From NCBI GenBank assembly GCA_016938695.1, contig JAFGUC010000024.1:372001-436000 (forward strand): DNA of 64,000 nt, given 5' to 3'. Both the position numbers and the translations under genes were made by a program. The notes beneath the pieces were generated by a model. The model did no database searches, had not been told where the DNA came from, and saw only the letters and a list, made by a program, of their open reading frames with translations. Below, piece after piece: positions 47,746 to 57,589 of the stretch (the first letter of the stretch is position 1; every line of letters starts with the position of its first letter). The stretch is from Candidatus Woesearchaeota archaeon (lineage in GTDB: Archaea; Nanobdellota; Nanobdellia; Woesearchaeales; JAFGUC01).

Positions 47746-48258
47746 TTTTATGATGGTTTTGGGAATTTAATTCAAATTAAAACAGATGTTGAAAACGGAA
47801 AACAAATCGTTAAGAATCTATATTATGATTCTTTATTTAGAGTTTCATATGAAGACGTTCCTTATTTTGATAATTATTCTTCAACATATTCTTCAAATTC
47901 ATCTAGCAATAAAACACATTACACTTACGATGCATTGGGTAGAATAAATAAATTAACTAATCCTGACAATACGACAAAACAAATTTTATATTCTCAATAC
48001 AATATCACTGATTCAGATGAGAATTTGACAATTCATAATTTCGAAAAAACTTGCAAAGAATATTTGTGTTCAAATAAAGATAAAATATCAACAGAAGCAT
48101 TTCATTTTCTAAAAGAAAAAGGATTATATTTTCAAGAAGAATTTAATAAAATTAATGGAGTATTAATAGTAACGAATAAAGGCAATATTATTTTTCCTAA
48201 TCCTTTTGTTAGTGAACATATTATTTCTGAAGATGAATTAAAAAAAATTTTCGAATAA
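47746..48258 (+). pseudogene. Orphan RHS/YD-repeat fragment with unrelated C-terminal tail
   Basis: Frame reads FYDGFGNLIQIKTDVENGKQIVKNLYYDSLFRVSYEDVPYFDNYSSTYSSNSSSNKTHYTYDALGRINKLTNPDNTTKQILYSQYNITDSDENLTIHNF..., paralogous to the main RHS ORF near 39990-40265; no start or signal peptide. Confidence 0.8.
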
Positions 48259-48352
48259 AATTTCTTATTACAGTCAAGCCCAAATTGAATTTCTAAAAAA
48301 TCTAAAAGCATCTCTAGAAGATATCAAAAACGAAAAAATAAAACCATTCTAA
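48242..48352 (+). pseudogene. Possible 3' remnant of an antitoxin gene
   Basis: Frame reads KISYYSQAQIEFLKNLKASLEDIKNEKIKPF*, resembling C-terminal SLEDIKxGRIxxF tails of small archaeal antitoxins. Confidence 0.3.
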
Positions 48353-49563
48353 ACAATCAAAAACACTTTATCTTTAATTCTAAATTTAGAAGAACACGAA
48401 ACCTTAACACCAACTGTTTCTCCTTTCAATCCAGTTTTAACTGATTTATCATAATGATCGCGTATAGAAACAACAGTAGTCTCAACTGCACCAGTAGTCT
48501 TACCAGTAACTAATAAAGTATCTCCAACTGAAACAGACGAAGAATTTAATTCAACCTCAAACACATTAATTTTATTATACACTTTTTTAACAAAACCAAC
48601 ATATTTTTTTTGTCGAGTAGCATCACTTCCATACAAATCAGTAAAATCATCAGCAGTTGGAGTTCCTAAATAAAATCCTGTGTGAAATTTACGGTTATAC
48701 ACAGTCTTAACTAAAGCAACTAACTTATCAACTAAAGATTTATCAAACGTGCCATTTAAACAAGCATCAATTGCTTCTCTATAAGCAGAAACAACTGTTG
48801 CAACATATTCAGGACTTCTATTTCGTCCTTCAATTTTTAACATGTCAATTCCTGATGAAATCAATTTATCAATAATTGGAATAGTACATAAATCCTTAGG
48901 ACTTAATATAAAATGATTATCAATTTGAAGTTCTTTTCTAGTCTCAATATCTTTAACATTATACTGTCTTCGACAAGGTTGCAAGCAATCTCCACGATTA
49001 GCACTGTGTCCATAAGTATACTGCGATAAGAAACAACGTCCACTTTCAGCAACACACATTGCACCATGACCAAAACATTCAATCATAACAGGAAGTTTAG
49101 CCTTTACAATCTTTTTCTTAATAGTAGCAATTGCATCAAGAGACAATTCACGTGCAAGTACAACACACTTAACACCAAACGTATCATAAAAAAATTTCAA
49201 AGATTCAAAATTACTTACTGACGCTTGTGTACTAATAGAAATAGGTAAACCCAGTTCACGAGCTTTAACTAAAACAGAAAAGTCCCATGCAATAATTCCA
49301 TCAATTTTTGCTTTAGCAGCTTGCTTTAATAACTTAGTCACAACATCAAGTTCGTCTTGATAAATAATAGTATTAGCAGTTAAATAAGCTTCAACATTAT
49401 GAGAATGACAAAACGAAACAACTTTTACTAATTCTGAGATTTCAAAATTTTTTGCATTCGCTCGCATATTTAGTAGTTTACTTCCAAAGTAAACAGCGTC
49501 AGCTCCAGAATTAATTGCAGCAGTTAAAGATTCCCAAGATCCAGCAGGTGCTAATAATTTCAT
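48349..49563 (-). CDS. Peptidase U32-family protein (TrhP/RlhA/YegQ-like)
   Basis: ECFGHGAMCVAESGRCFLSQYTYGHSANRGDCLQPCRRQY; LKIEGRNRSPEYVATVVSAYREA. Confidence 0.93.
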   Translation of the reverse strand: MKLLAPAGSWESLTAAINSGADAVYFGSKLLNMRANAKNFEISELVKVVSFCHSHNVEAYLTANTIIYQDELDVVTKLLKQAAKAKIDGIIAWDFSVLVKARELGLPISISTQASVSNFESLKFFYDTFGVKCVVLARELSLDAIATIKKKIVKAKLPVMIECFGHGAMCVAESGRCFLSQYTYGHSANRGDCLQPCRRQYNVKDIETRKELQIDNHFILSPKDLCTIPIIDKLISSGIDMLKIEGRNRSPEYVATVVSAYREAIDACLNGTFDKSLVDKLVALVKTVYNRKFHTGFYLGTPTADDFTDLYGSDATRQKKYVGFVKKVYNKINVFEVELNSSSVSVGDTLLVTGKTTGAVETTVVSIRDHYDKSVKTGLKGETVGVKVSCSSKFRIKDKVFLIV

Positions 49564-50204
49564 TTTTCAAAATCCAATACGTGATCAATATTTAATATAG
49601 GTTTGGTAAATTTAGAATAATCATCTTGTATTCTAGGGCAAGCAGTATTCACAAAAAAATCAATGTAATTAAAATCTTCTAATACCGAAGCATCAACAGA
49701 TTCCATCATAATTTTATAATAATTGTGAGATGGAAATTTAGCTTCCAGTTCAGCAATTCTTTTAACGTAATATTGACCAGGTTTAGTTGCAATAATAATT
49801 CCAACATTTTTTGATGTGAGAAACTTCAAGTATCGCCCTTTGATATTAAATGAAGATTCCAATTTTCTAATCTTTCCTGTAATAGGATTTAATACAAACG
49901 ATGAAGAATTGTTTAATACTCCTGCTAAACCGTGAAAGTCTCCAGTTCCAATAACAAGTACCGAACCAAAAACATTAGGAATATCGCAACCTAAAATCTG
50001 TCCATTAAGACTAGAGTGAGACCCAGTTAACAAAACAACTTTCTTACCAAGAGATTCTAAAATACTAGAAACAGAGCTAATACAATCTAGAAACTGTACA
50101 GAAGAACCCAAATAAACTACATCAGTAAAGCCACATTTAGCTAATTCTGATTTCAAGATTTTATACGAGCCTAAATACTTAGATTCAACAAACTCAATTT
50201 TCAT
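49560..50204 (-). CDS. Short Dph2-like (diphthamide synthesis family) protein
   Basis: VGIIIATKPGQYY, YIDFFVNTACPRIQDDYSKFTKPILNIDHVL resembles the Dph2 C-terminal region; only 214 aa. Confidence 0.55.
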   Translation of the reverse strand: MKIEFVESKYLGSYKILKSELAKCGFTDVVYLGSSVQFLDCISSVSSILESLGKKVVLLTGSHSSLNGQILGCDIPNVFGSVLVIGTGDFHGLAGVLNNSSSFVLNPITGKIRKLESSFNIKGRYLKFLTSKNVGIIIATKPGQYYVKRIAELEAKFPSHNYYKIMMESVDASVLEDFNYIDFFVNTACPRIQDDYSKFTKPILNIDHVLDFEK

Positions 50205-50237
50205 AAATAAGAAAAAACACTAAAGACTTTAAAAACT

Positions 50238-50723
50238 TTATTCAATTGTTATTTGCATTCTGCTTTGGCCAGGTAAAAAGTCAATAGATTCCAAGCGATA
50301 TTCTTTACCCAAACGGTCAGTTACAACACCACTTACAACAAAAGGCCTAAGCAATTCATCTTTTGAAAAAGTCACATTAATTAAATGTTTAGATGAAAAT
50401 ACAGATGACTCAACAGTTCGTTGTTCTTGTCCACGAATATTGTCAATAAGCAATTTGACCGTACAAGGACTACTAGCATCAACATTAAAAATCATCTTTC
50501 CAATCAATGTATCTCCAGATTGTGACACCTTATTTGATACAATTGCAAACGTTGTAACTTCAAAATTTTTAGATTCAACACTACGGCCAAACCAAAAAAA
50601 CAATGTAATCAAAACAACAATCAAAGAAACACCAGCAATAGCAAATACGCCATTACGTAGACCTTTAAATTTCTTAGAAGTAAAAAAGTCCACAAACTTA
50701 CCAAGTACCTCTTTTATTGCCAT
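50238..50723 (-). CDS. Membrane-anchored hypothetical protein
   Basis: One TM segment, beta-rich ectodomain. Confidence 0.5.
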   Translation of the reverse strand: MAIKEVLGKFVDFFTSKKFKGLRNGVFAIAGVSLIVVLITLFFWFGRSVESKNFEVTTFAIVSNKVSQSGDTLIGKMIFNVDASSPCTVKLLIDNIRGQEQRTVESSVFSSKHLINVTFSKDELLRPFVVSGVVTDRLGKEYRLESIDFLPGQSRMQITIE

Positions 50724-50763
50724 AAAATAAGAATAAAAAAATTATTTTAAATAATTTTGCTTT

Positions 50764-51420
50764 TTAGTTCATGATTCCAAAGAAATTATACAAAACTCTA
50801 TCAGTTAATTCTAAAATTTCTCTACCATTACCACGAATAGTTAAGCAATTTTCATTAACAACAACTTCTGAAGTTGTATTAACAGCATCTAAATAAATTA
50901 CTGGATATTTTGTATTATCGCACGTAATTTTCAATCTATCTTCACAACCAGAGCCAGTACTATTGTCAGTACATGCCGCAATTAAGTTAATTCTGTTAGT
51001 TTGCCTCAACTTAAAAGTCAGTTCAGTTGCAGCTAAAACAAGATTAGATAAATTATCTTGTGGGTCGAATGTTATGTAAGACAAAGCATAATCGTCTTTT
51101 GTTTTGTAACTTCCAATTGTTGATGTAAAAAACTCATTAATTGCCTTAGAAGTTTCGTTATCAAATTTATACTTCACAAGTTCTTGAGGGCCATAATGCA
51201 TTGGCAAGTCAAATAACTCACCACTTTTTTGGATTTGAGTATACCATAAAATTCCAGCTTTTTGGAAATGGAATCCATTAAAGTAATACTCTTCTGTTGC
51301 AACCTGAACAGATGGAAACAATTTTGGGAAAAGAAGTATAAATGCAAAACTTAGCATAAGAACTCCAAGAATAATTAAAATTTTATTATTTTTTGAATCA
51401 GTTTTAGTTTTTTCACTCAT
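50764..51420 (-). CDS. Membrane-anchored hypothetical, paralog of 51417-52067
   Basis: Shared pattern YYFNGFHF..W...ITFDP...DRVLYNFFGI. Confidence 0.55.
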   Translation of the reverse strand: MSEKTKTDSKNNKILIILGVLMLSFAFILLFPKLFPSVQVATEEYYFNGFHFQKAGILWYTQIQKSGELFDLPMHYGPQELVKYKFDNETSKAINEFFTSTIGSYKTKDDYALSYITFDPQDNLSNLVLAATELTFKLRQTNRINLIAACTDNSTGSGCEDRLKITCDNTKYPVIYLDAVNTTSEVVVNENCLTIRGNGREILELTDRVLYNFFGIMN

Positions 51421-52067
51421 TTTGACTCACCCAAAATTCCATATATATCAAATAATAATCTATCTCTTAAATCAATAAATCCTTGTCCTGACGAAGCTTC
51501 TAAAATAACGCAACCGTCATCAAGCACAATTTTAGTTTCATTTGATTTCTTAAGATATATTATGTTTCGAGAATAAACTTGTGTTTGATTATTAGAATCT
51601 AAGTAAACACCAGTCTTATTTTCACAAGTTAGAACTGGAAGTGTATAAATTTCACTAGGTGCAGATACTGCTCCAATAGCATTAAAAGCTAAAGTGAAGT
51701 CCAATCTGACTTGATCCATATATGGTGCCATTTCTCCTTCAACAGGATCAAATGTAACAAACATAACATCACCATCCATTAAAGTATTCTTTACACCATT
51801 TGGAACTGTGATTGCTTCAACTTGAGTAGGATGATTATAAAATTCAGCAACCTTATCATCTAATTTAACAATCCACCTGTTATTCCTATCATCAGGAGTA
51901 AATTTAAAACCATTAAATGTAAAATTAGAATTATCTTCTGCGTAATACATCATGTATCCAAATAAGCTACCAATCATAAGGAACATAATAAGTCCACTTA
52001 GAATTACCGCACCATAGTTAGTGTCTTTCTTTTCTTTTTTAGTTTTAGTATTATTCTTTTTTGGCAT
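51417..52067 (-). CDS. Membrane-anchored hypothetical, paralog of 50764-51420
   Basis: Shared pattern FTFNGFKF..W...VTFDP...DRLLFDIYGI. Confidence 0.55.
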   Translation of the reverse strand: MPKKNNTKTKKEKKDTNYGAVILSGLIMFLMIGSLFGYMMYYAEDNSNFTFNGFKFTPDDRNNRWIVKLDDKVAEFYNHPTQVEAITVPNGVKNTLMDGDVMFVTFDPVEGEMAPYMDQVRLDFTLAFNAIGAVSAPSEIYTLPVLTCENKTGVYLDSNNQTQVYSRNIIYLKKSNETKIVLDDGCVILEASSGQGFIDLRDRLLFDIYGILGESK

Positions 52068-52107
52068 AATTCATCACCAAGTTGTTTTGTCTAGTATTTT
52101 ATATAGT

Positions 52108-53166
52108 TTATTTATTATTTTTAAGCTTTTTCTGCATATTGTCAAGATACATATAAAGAGCTTTAATGGATTCTTCTTTTTCAAGTTCTGTTAAGTCAGT
52201 ATTATTTATAATTGCTTCCCAGTCGCATAATTCACGCAAATTAGAACATTTGAATATTGAAGTTAAATTTCTGCCAGATTTTTCAACCTCAGAATATATT
52301 TTGTCGGCATCAGATGTGTTAAATAAATTAGTTGCAGGCAATTTTGTAAATGCATTAGCACCTGCATCAAGTAATAAACTAATTTCAGGAATCCTATAAA
52401 TTGCGCTTCCAGCAATAATTTCAATAGTAGGAAATTCAGTTCTGATTTTTGCAATCCACCACGCTAAATCTAATGGGTCAGGACCGTGAGTGTATGGAGT
52501 TCCATTAACAGGACGAAGTGCATAAACAGTGACTCTTTCAAATTTATACGTAGAAATTAAATCATGGACATAAGAATAATCTTCTTTCTTCTCATTAAGA
52601 CCAATTACAAGAGTAAAACTTTGCTTAAAACCCATTTCTTTAGCGGTTTTAACCATTTCTAAGTATGGTTCAATTGGTTTATCTGGACATACTTTTTTAT
52701 GTAAAACAGGTTCAAGTGTCTCAAGAGAGCTAACAATTCCTTCAACATATGGTTTTAACATTAAAAGTTGTTCAGGTTCAATAACACCAAGATTAATCCA
52801 CATCTTTCTACCTAAAACTTGAGAACATATTTTGGTAATTCGTAAAATTTCCTCGAAAGGATATATTCCATATCCTCCAGTTAAAAATTCTAGATGCCAG
52901 CCAAAACCTCTAATCATTGCAGCTTCAGCAATAACAGACGGAATACTTCGTCGAGCAGTAACTGGATTTTCAATTTTATGCTTCTGTGTACTTCTAAAAC
53001 AAAAATCGCATGTTCCACGTTCACAATACCATGATAAAAAGATACATCTGCCAAACCAAGTATTGGAGTTAAAATTATTTTTATAAGCAACTTTAGCCTT
53101 TTCAACTAATTCCTTTAACTCACCAGATATCACTGGAGTTTCAATGATTTTATCCATGGTAATCAA
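52108..53166 (-). CDS. Radical SAM protein (BioB-like fold, atypical Cys spacing)
   Basis: CERGTCDFC (CX4CX2C), LTGGYG, IGLNEKKEDY, LRPVNGTPY. Confidence 0.85.
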   Translation of the reverse strand: MITMDKIIETPVISGELKELVEKAKVAYKNNFNSNTWFGRCIFLSWYCERGTCDFCFRSTQKHKIENPVTARRSIPSVIAEAAMIRGFGWHLEFLTGGYGIYPFEEILRITKICSQVLGRKMWINLGVIEPEQLLMLKPYVEGIVSSLETLEPVLHKKVCPDKPIEPYLEMVKTAKEMGFKQSFTLVIGLNEKKEDYSYVHDLISTYKFERVTVYALRPVNGTPYTHGPDPLDLAWWIAKIRTEFPTIEIIAGSAIYRIPEISLLLDAGANAFTKLPATNLFNTSDADKIYSEVEKSGRNLTSIFKCSNLRELCDWEAIINNTDLTELEKEESIKALYMYLDNMQKKLKNNK

Positions 53167-53265
53167 GTTTTTACATCATCCTTTTATAAATGTGACTTTT
53201 TTTATAGGATAAATTATTTAAATATATACCAATATTAGCAAAAAAGATGGGGGGGTGTAGTATTT

Positions 53266-55866
53266 TTGCCGCTTGAAGAAAATTATGATAATGAAGATTC
53301 TAATTCAACTCAGACAGAGTTAAATTTTCAAGGTAGCAGTTCTCATAGTAGATATTTTGAAGATTTAGATGAAGAAATTCTAACACCAGGGATGAAGCAA
53401 TATATCAACATAAAAAAAGACTATCCTGATTTCATTGTAATGTTTAGGATGGGTGATTTTTATGAGATGTTCTATGAAGATGCAAAAATTGCAGCAGAGT
53501 CATTAGACATAGTATTAACTTCAAGAGGAAAAGGTGAAAAACAAGCTCCTTTAGCAGGAATCCCATTTCATTCAATTGATCCTTATATTGCTAAATTAAT
53601 TAAACAAGGATTTAAAGTTGTAATTGCAGAACAAGTAGAAGACCCAAAGCTTGCAAAAGGTTTAGTAAAACGTGAAGTAACAAGAATAATTACTCCTGGA
53701 ACAATTACTGAGCAAAATATGCTCGATGATAAAACTAACAATTATATTGTATCAATTTCCCAAGAAGGAAAAAATTATGGAATTGGAATAAGCGATGTTT
53801 CAACTGGTGAATTTTATGGAGCATACGCATCAAATCTAGATGAATTAAATAGATTATTATCAAAATTTCAACCATCTGAAATTATTGTTTCATACGAACT
53901 TGATGCAAGACCTGAATTTAATTCCGCAATAAAATCAACAAAATCATACATAAATGCATTCGATGAAAGATTTTTCAAAAAAGCAAATGCGACCGATATC
54001 TTGAATAGGCATTTTTTGCGTGATGAAGGACGAAAATCATTCAATGATTTATTGTTAGAACTAGGACGAATACATGATAGAAAATTTTATGATGTAACTC
54101 TTAGTGCTTGCGGTGCATTATTATCTTATCTTAAAAAAACTCAAATGGACTCATTATCATTCTTGTCCAGAATTGAATTATATCGTGATGAATCAAGATT
54201 AGTTCTAGATCATATGACAATTAGAAATTTAGAACTTCTAAAAAACATTACAGATGGAACAGAACGTGGATCACTAGTAAGCATTCTAGACAAAACAGCA
54301 ACAAGTCCTGGTGCAAGACTTCTTAGAAAAGCAATAACAATGCCTTTAATGAATGTCAATGAAATTGATCAACGTCTAGATGCAGTAGAAGAATTAATCA
54401 GGAGTCCTTTAGCAAAAGCTAGAATTCGAGACACACTAAAACAGATGAATGATATAGAAAGACTTGTTTCAAGAATTGGAACAAAACGTTGTTCACCACG
54501 AGATGTTTTAGGATTAAAAAATACTTTGATTCTAGTTCCAAGATTAAATTCACTATTATCAGAATTCAAAAGTAAATTATTACAACCTTTCTTTTTCACA
54601 AGAGACTTAGAAGCATTAAGCGAAGTAATCTCACACGCAATAAAAAACGAACCGCCTAGTCACTTACGAGACGGGAATGTAATTAAAAAAGGGTTCAATG
54701 AAGAACTTGACAGATTAACAAACATAAAATATAACGCAAGAGAATTTATTCTAAAAATAGAAGAAGAAGAAAAAGAAAAAACAGGAATAAAATCTTTGAA
54801 AATAAAATTCAATAGAGTATTTGGATATTTCATTGAAATACAAAATGCATCTTTAGATTTAGTGCCAAAAGAATATATCAGAAAACAAACAATGTCAAAT
54901 TGTGAACGTTACATAACTGAAGACTTAAAACAAAAAGAGTTTGAAATTTTAGATGCAGATGACAAAATAAAAGCACTAGAAGAAAAGATATTCTTTGACA
55001 TTGTTTCAATGATAAACAAACAATCATCAGAACTTCAAGAAATAAGTAAACGAATTGCAACTGTTGATTTTTTGCAAAGTCTATCTACTGTTGGAATTGA
55101 AAATGATTATGTACGACCAGTTGTAATTCAAGAAGGAAATATCAATATAATTAACGGACGGCATCCTGTTGTTGAAAAATTAGAAAATAATTTTATATCA
55201 AACGATTGTAATATAAATGAGTTTGAAATGATGATTTTAACTGGTCCAAATATGGCTGGTAAGAGCACATATCTAAGACAAAACGCATTAATTATTCTAC
55301 TAGCTCAGCTAGGTTCTTTCGTTCCAGCAACAAGTGCACATATTGGTTTAGTTGATAGGATTTTTACAAGAGTTGGTGCTTATGATGATTTAAGTACTGG
55401 TCAAAGTACTTTCATGGTAGAAATGAATGAATGTTCACACATCATAAAAAATGCAACATCTAAATCATTAATTGTTCTTGATGAAGTTGGACGAGGAACA
55501 AGTACTTTTGATGGAGTAAGTATTGCTTGGTCATTAGCAGAATACATCTACAACAAAATACGAGCAAAAACATTATTTGCGACACATTATCACGTATTAA
55601 ACAAACTTGCAGATTCATTTAAAGGAATTCATAATTACAATATGTCTGTTGACGAAGACAACAATAAAATTGTCTTTTTGCGAAAAGTTATTAAGGGTGG
55701 AACCGATAAAAGTTATGGTATTCACGTCGCAAGACTAGCAGGATTACCATTTGAGATAATTAATCGTGCAAATGAGATTCAAGAAATACTCATCAAAGAA
55801 GATGAGATGATGAAAAAAATAAAAGCACAGCGAATATCTGAGCAAAAAACCCTTTTCGATCTTTAA
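53266..55866 (+). CDS. mutS: DNA mismatch repair protein MutS
   Basis: MFRMGDFYEMFYEDA (mismatch-binding FxE motif region), TGPNMAGKSTYLRQNALI, DEVGRGTSTFDG, FATHYH. Confidence 0.98.
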   Translation: MPLEENYDNEDSNSTQTELNFQGSSSHSRYFEDLDEEILTPGMKQYINIKKDYPDFIVMFRMGDFYEMFYEDAKIAAESLDIVLTSRGKGEKQAPLAGIPFHSIDPYIAKLIKQGFKVVIAEQVEDPKLAKGLVKREVTRIITPGTITEQNMLDDKTNNYIVSISQEGKNYGIGISDVSTGEFYGAYASNLDELNRLLSKFQPSEIIVSYELDARPEFNSAIKSTKSYINAFDERFFKKANATDILNRHFLRDEGRKSFNDLLLELGRIHDRKFYDVTLSACGALLSYLKKTQMDSLSFLSRIELYRDESRLVLDHMTIRNLELLKNITDGTERGSLVSILDKTATSPGARLLRKAITMPLMNVNEIDQRLDAVEELIRSPLAKARIRDTLKQMNDIERLVSRIGTKRCSPRDVLGLKNTLILVPRLNSLLSEFKSKLLQPFFFTRDLEALSEVISHAIKNEPPSHLRDGNVIKKGFNEELDRLTNIKYNAREFILKIEEEEKEKTGIKSLKIKFNRVFGYFIEIQNASLDLVPKEYIRKQTMSNCERYITEDLKQKEFEILDADDKIKALEEKIFFDIVSMINKQSSELQEISKRIATVDFLQSLSTVGIENDYVRPVVIQEGNINIINGRHPVVEKLENNFISNDCNINEFEMMILTGPNMAGKSTYLRQNALIILLAQLGSFVPATSAHIGLVDRIFTRVGAYDDLSTGQSTFMVEMNECSHIIKNATSKSLIVLDEVGRGTSTFDGVSIAWSLAEYIYNKIRAKTLFATHYHVLNKLADSFKGIHNYNMSVDEDNNKIVFLRKVIKGGTDKSYGIHVARLAGLPFEIINRANEIQEILIKEDEMMKKIKAQRISEQKTLFDL

Positions 55867-55873
55867 CAATACT

Positions 55874-57589
55874 ATGGCAATAAGAATTCTTTCAGAAGAC
55901 CTTGTAAATAAAATCGCAGCGGGCGAAGTAATTGAGCGACCAGCATCTGTAATTAAAGAAACACTTGAGAATTCAATAGATGCTAATGCAACAAAAATAG
56001 AAATTATTTTACTAAATTCTGGAAAAGACGAAATAATAATTGAAGATAATGGAGTTGGAATAACAAAGGACGATTTACTTCTAGCACTTCAAAAGCATGC
56101 AACATCAAAAATTTATACCGTTGAGGATTTATTTAGCATAAAAACACTTGGATTTAGAGGTGAAGCTCTAGCAAGTATTAATGCAATATCAAAATTAACA
56201 TTAGAGTCAAGAAACAAAGATTCTGAGTTTGGATATCGTCTTAGAGATGGTTCAATAGATAAAATCGGAATGAATGTTGGAACAAGAATAATTGTGCAAG
56301 ATATTTTCTATAATACTCCTGCAAGAAAAAGTTATATGAAAGGTGATTACGTAGAATTAAGTCATATAACTGATATTGTAAGAAAATATGCATTAAGCTA
56401 TCCTGATAAATCGTTTAAATTAACTAACAATGGAAAAGTAATCTTACAAACAACAACAGTTAATGATGAAAGAACAAATATTGCCTTGTTAATTGATGAG
56501 AACTTAGAAAAACATTTAATCTCAGTGGAATATGAAGACGATAATATTTCTGTCCACGGATTCATTTCAGAACCCGGATATCTCAAAAATACTCCTGATG
56601 GAATTGTTTTTTTCTTAAACGATCGTTACATAAAAAATCAAGTATTATTTGATTCATTGCTAGATGCCTACAAGAGTATGATTTTTTTAGATCAAAAACC
56701 CGCAGCAGTCGTTCATCTTTACATGAATCCACAAGATTTTGATGTAAATGTTCATCCTCGAAAATTAGATGTTAGATTCAAGAATGAAGAAATAGTTTAT
56801 GAAGCATTAATAATTGCATTTAAAGATGCAATAAAAGGTTTCAATGAATCAAAACAAAAAGAAATTGAAAGCAAGATAAAAATTCAAACAACTTTAGATG
56901 ACATGACAACAGATGTAAAAAACACACAAATAGAATCAACAAATTTTTATTCAATAAGACAACAACCCAAACAAGAATCAACACAAACAACAATTTCCGA
57001 AATAAAAGATGAATACGAAATAAAATTAAGTTTAAATTACTCTGTTTTAGATATAATTGATAACACTTATATTGTTTTAAAATATAATAAAGGTCTTTAC
57101 ATAATTGATCAGCATGCTCTTCACGAACGAGTATTGTTTGAAAAATTACAAAAAACATTTTCAACAAAAACAGGTTCTCAACAATTATTATCTCCTCTAG
57201 TAATTGAACTATCTACAGATGGGTTTACAAAAGTAATTGAAAAACATCCTTTGTTTACGCAATTAGGGTTTGAATTTGAAATATTTGGAAACAATTCTAT
57301 AAGCCTAAGAAGAATACCATCTGCTTTTTTTGATATTGTTGATAAAAAAGAATTATTCACAAGTATTATCTCCGACTTAAACATATCTAAAATTGACGAT
57401 GATGTTTTATATAAACTTGCAACAAAAGCATGCAAATCTGCAATTAAAGCACATGATTTTTTAACACGAACTCAATTGGATTCATTAATTAGTTATATGT
57501 TCGAAACAGATATGTTGACATGTCCTCATGGAAGACCATTTTTTATTGAATTAACAAAAGAAGAATTAGAAAAACGATTCAAGCGTTAG
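55874..57589 (+). CDS. mutL: DNA mismatch repair protein MutL
   Basis: LVNKIAAGEVIERPASVIKETLENSIDA, TLGFRGEALASI; DQHALHERVLFE endonuclease motif; CPHGRP. Confidence 0.98.
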   Translation: MAIRILSEDLVNKIAAGEVIERPASVIKETLENSIDANATKIEIILLNSGKDEIIIEDNGVGITKDDLLLALQKHATSKIYTVEDLFSIKTLGFRGEALASINAISKLTLESRNKDSEFGYRLRDGSIDKIGMNVGTRIIVQDIFYNTPARKSYMKGDYVELSHITDIVRKYALSYPDKSFKLTNNGKVILQTTTVNDERTNIALLIDENLEKHLISVEYEDDNISVHGFISEPGYLKNTPDGIVFFLNDRYIKNQVLFDSLLDAYKSMIFLDQKPAAVVHLYMNPQDFDVNVHPRKLDVRFKNEEIVYEALIIAFKDAIKGFNESKQKEIESKIKIQTTLDDMTTDVKNTQIESTNFYSIRQQPKQESTQTTISEIKDEYEIKLSLNYSVLDIIDNTYIVLKYNKGLYIIDQHALHERVLFEKLQKTFSTKTGSQQLLSPLVIELSTDGFTKVIEKHPLFTQLGFEFEIFGNNSISLRRIPSAFFDIVDKKELFTSIISDLNISKIDDDVLYKLATKACKSAIKAHDFLTRTQLDSLISYMFETDMLTCPHGRPFFIELTKEELEKRFKR

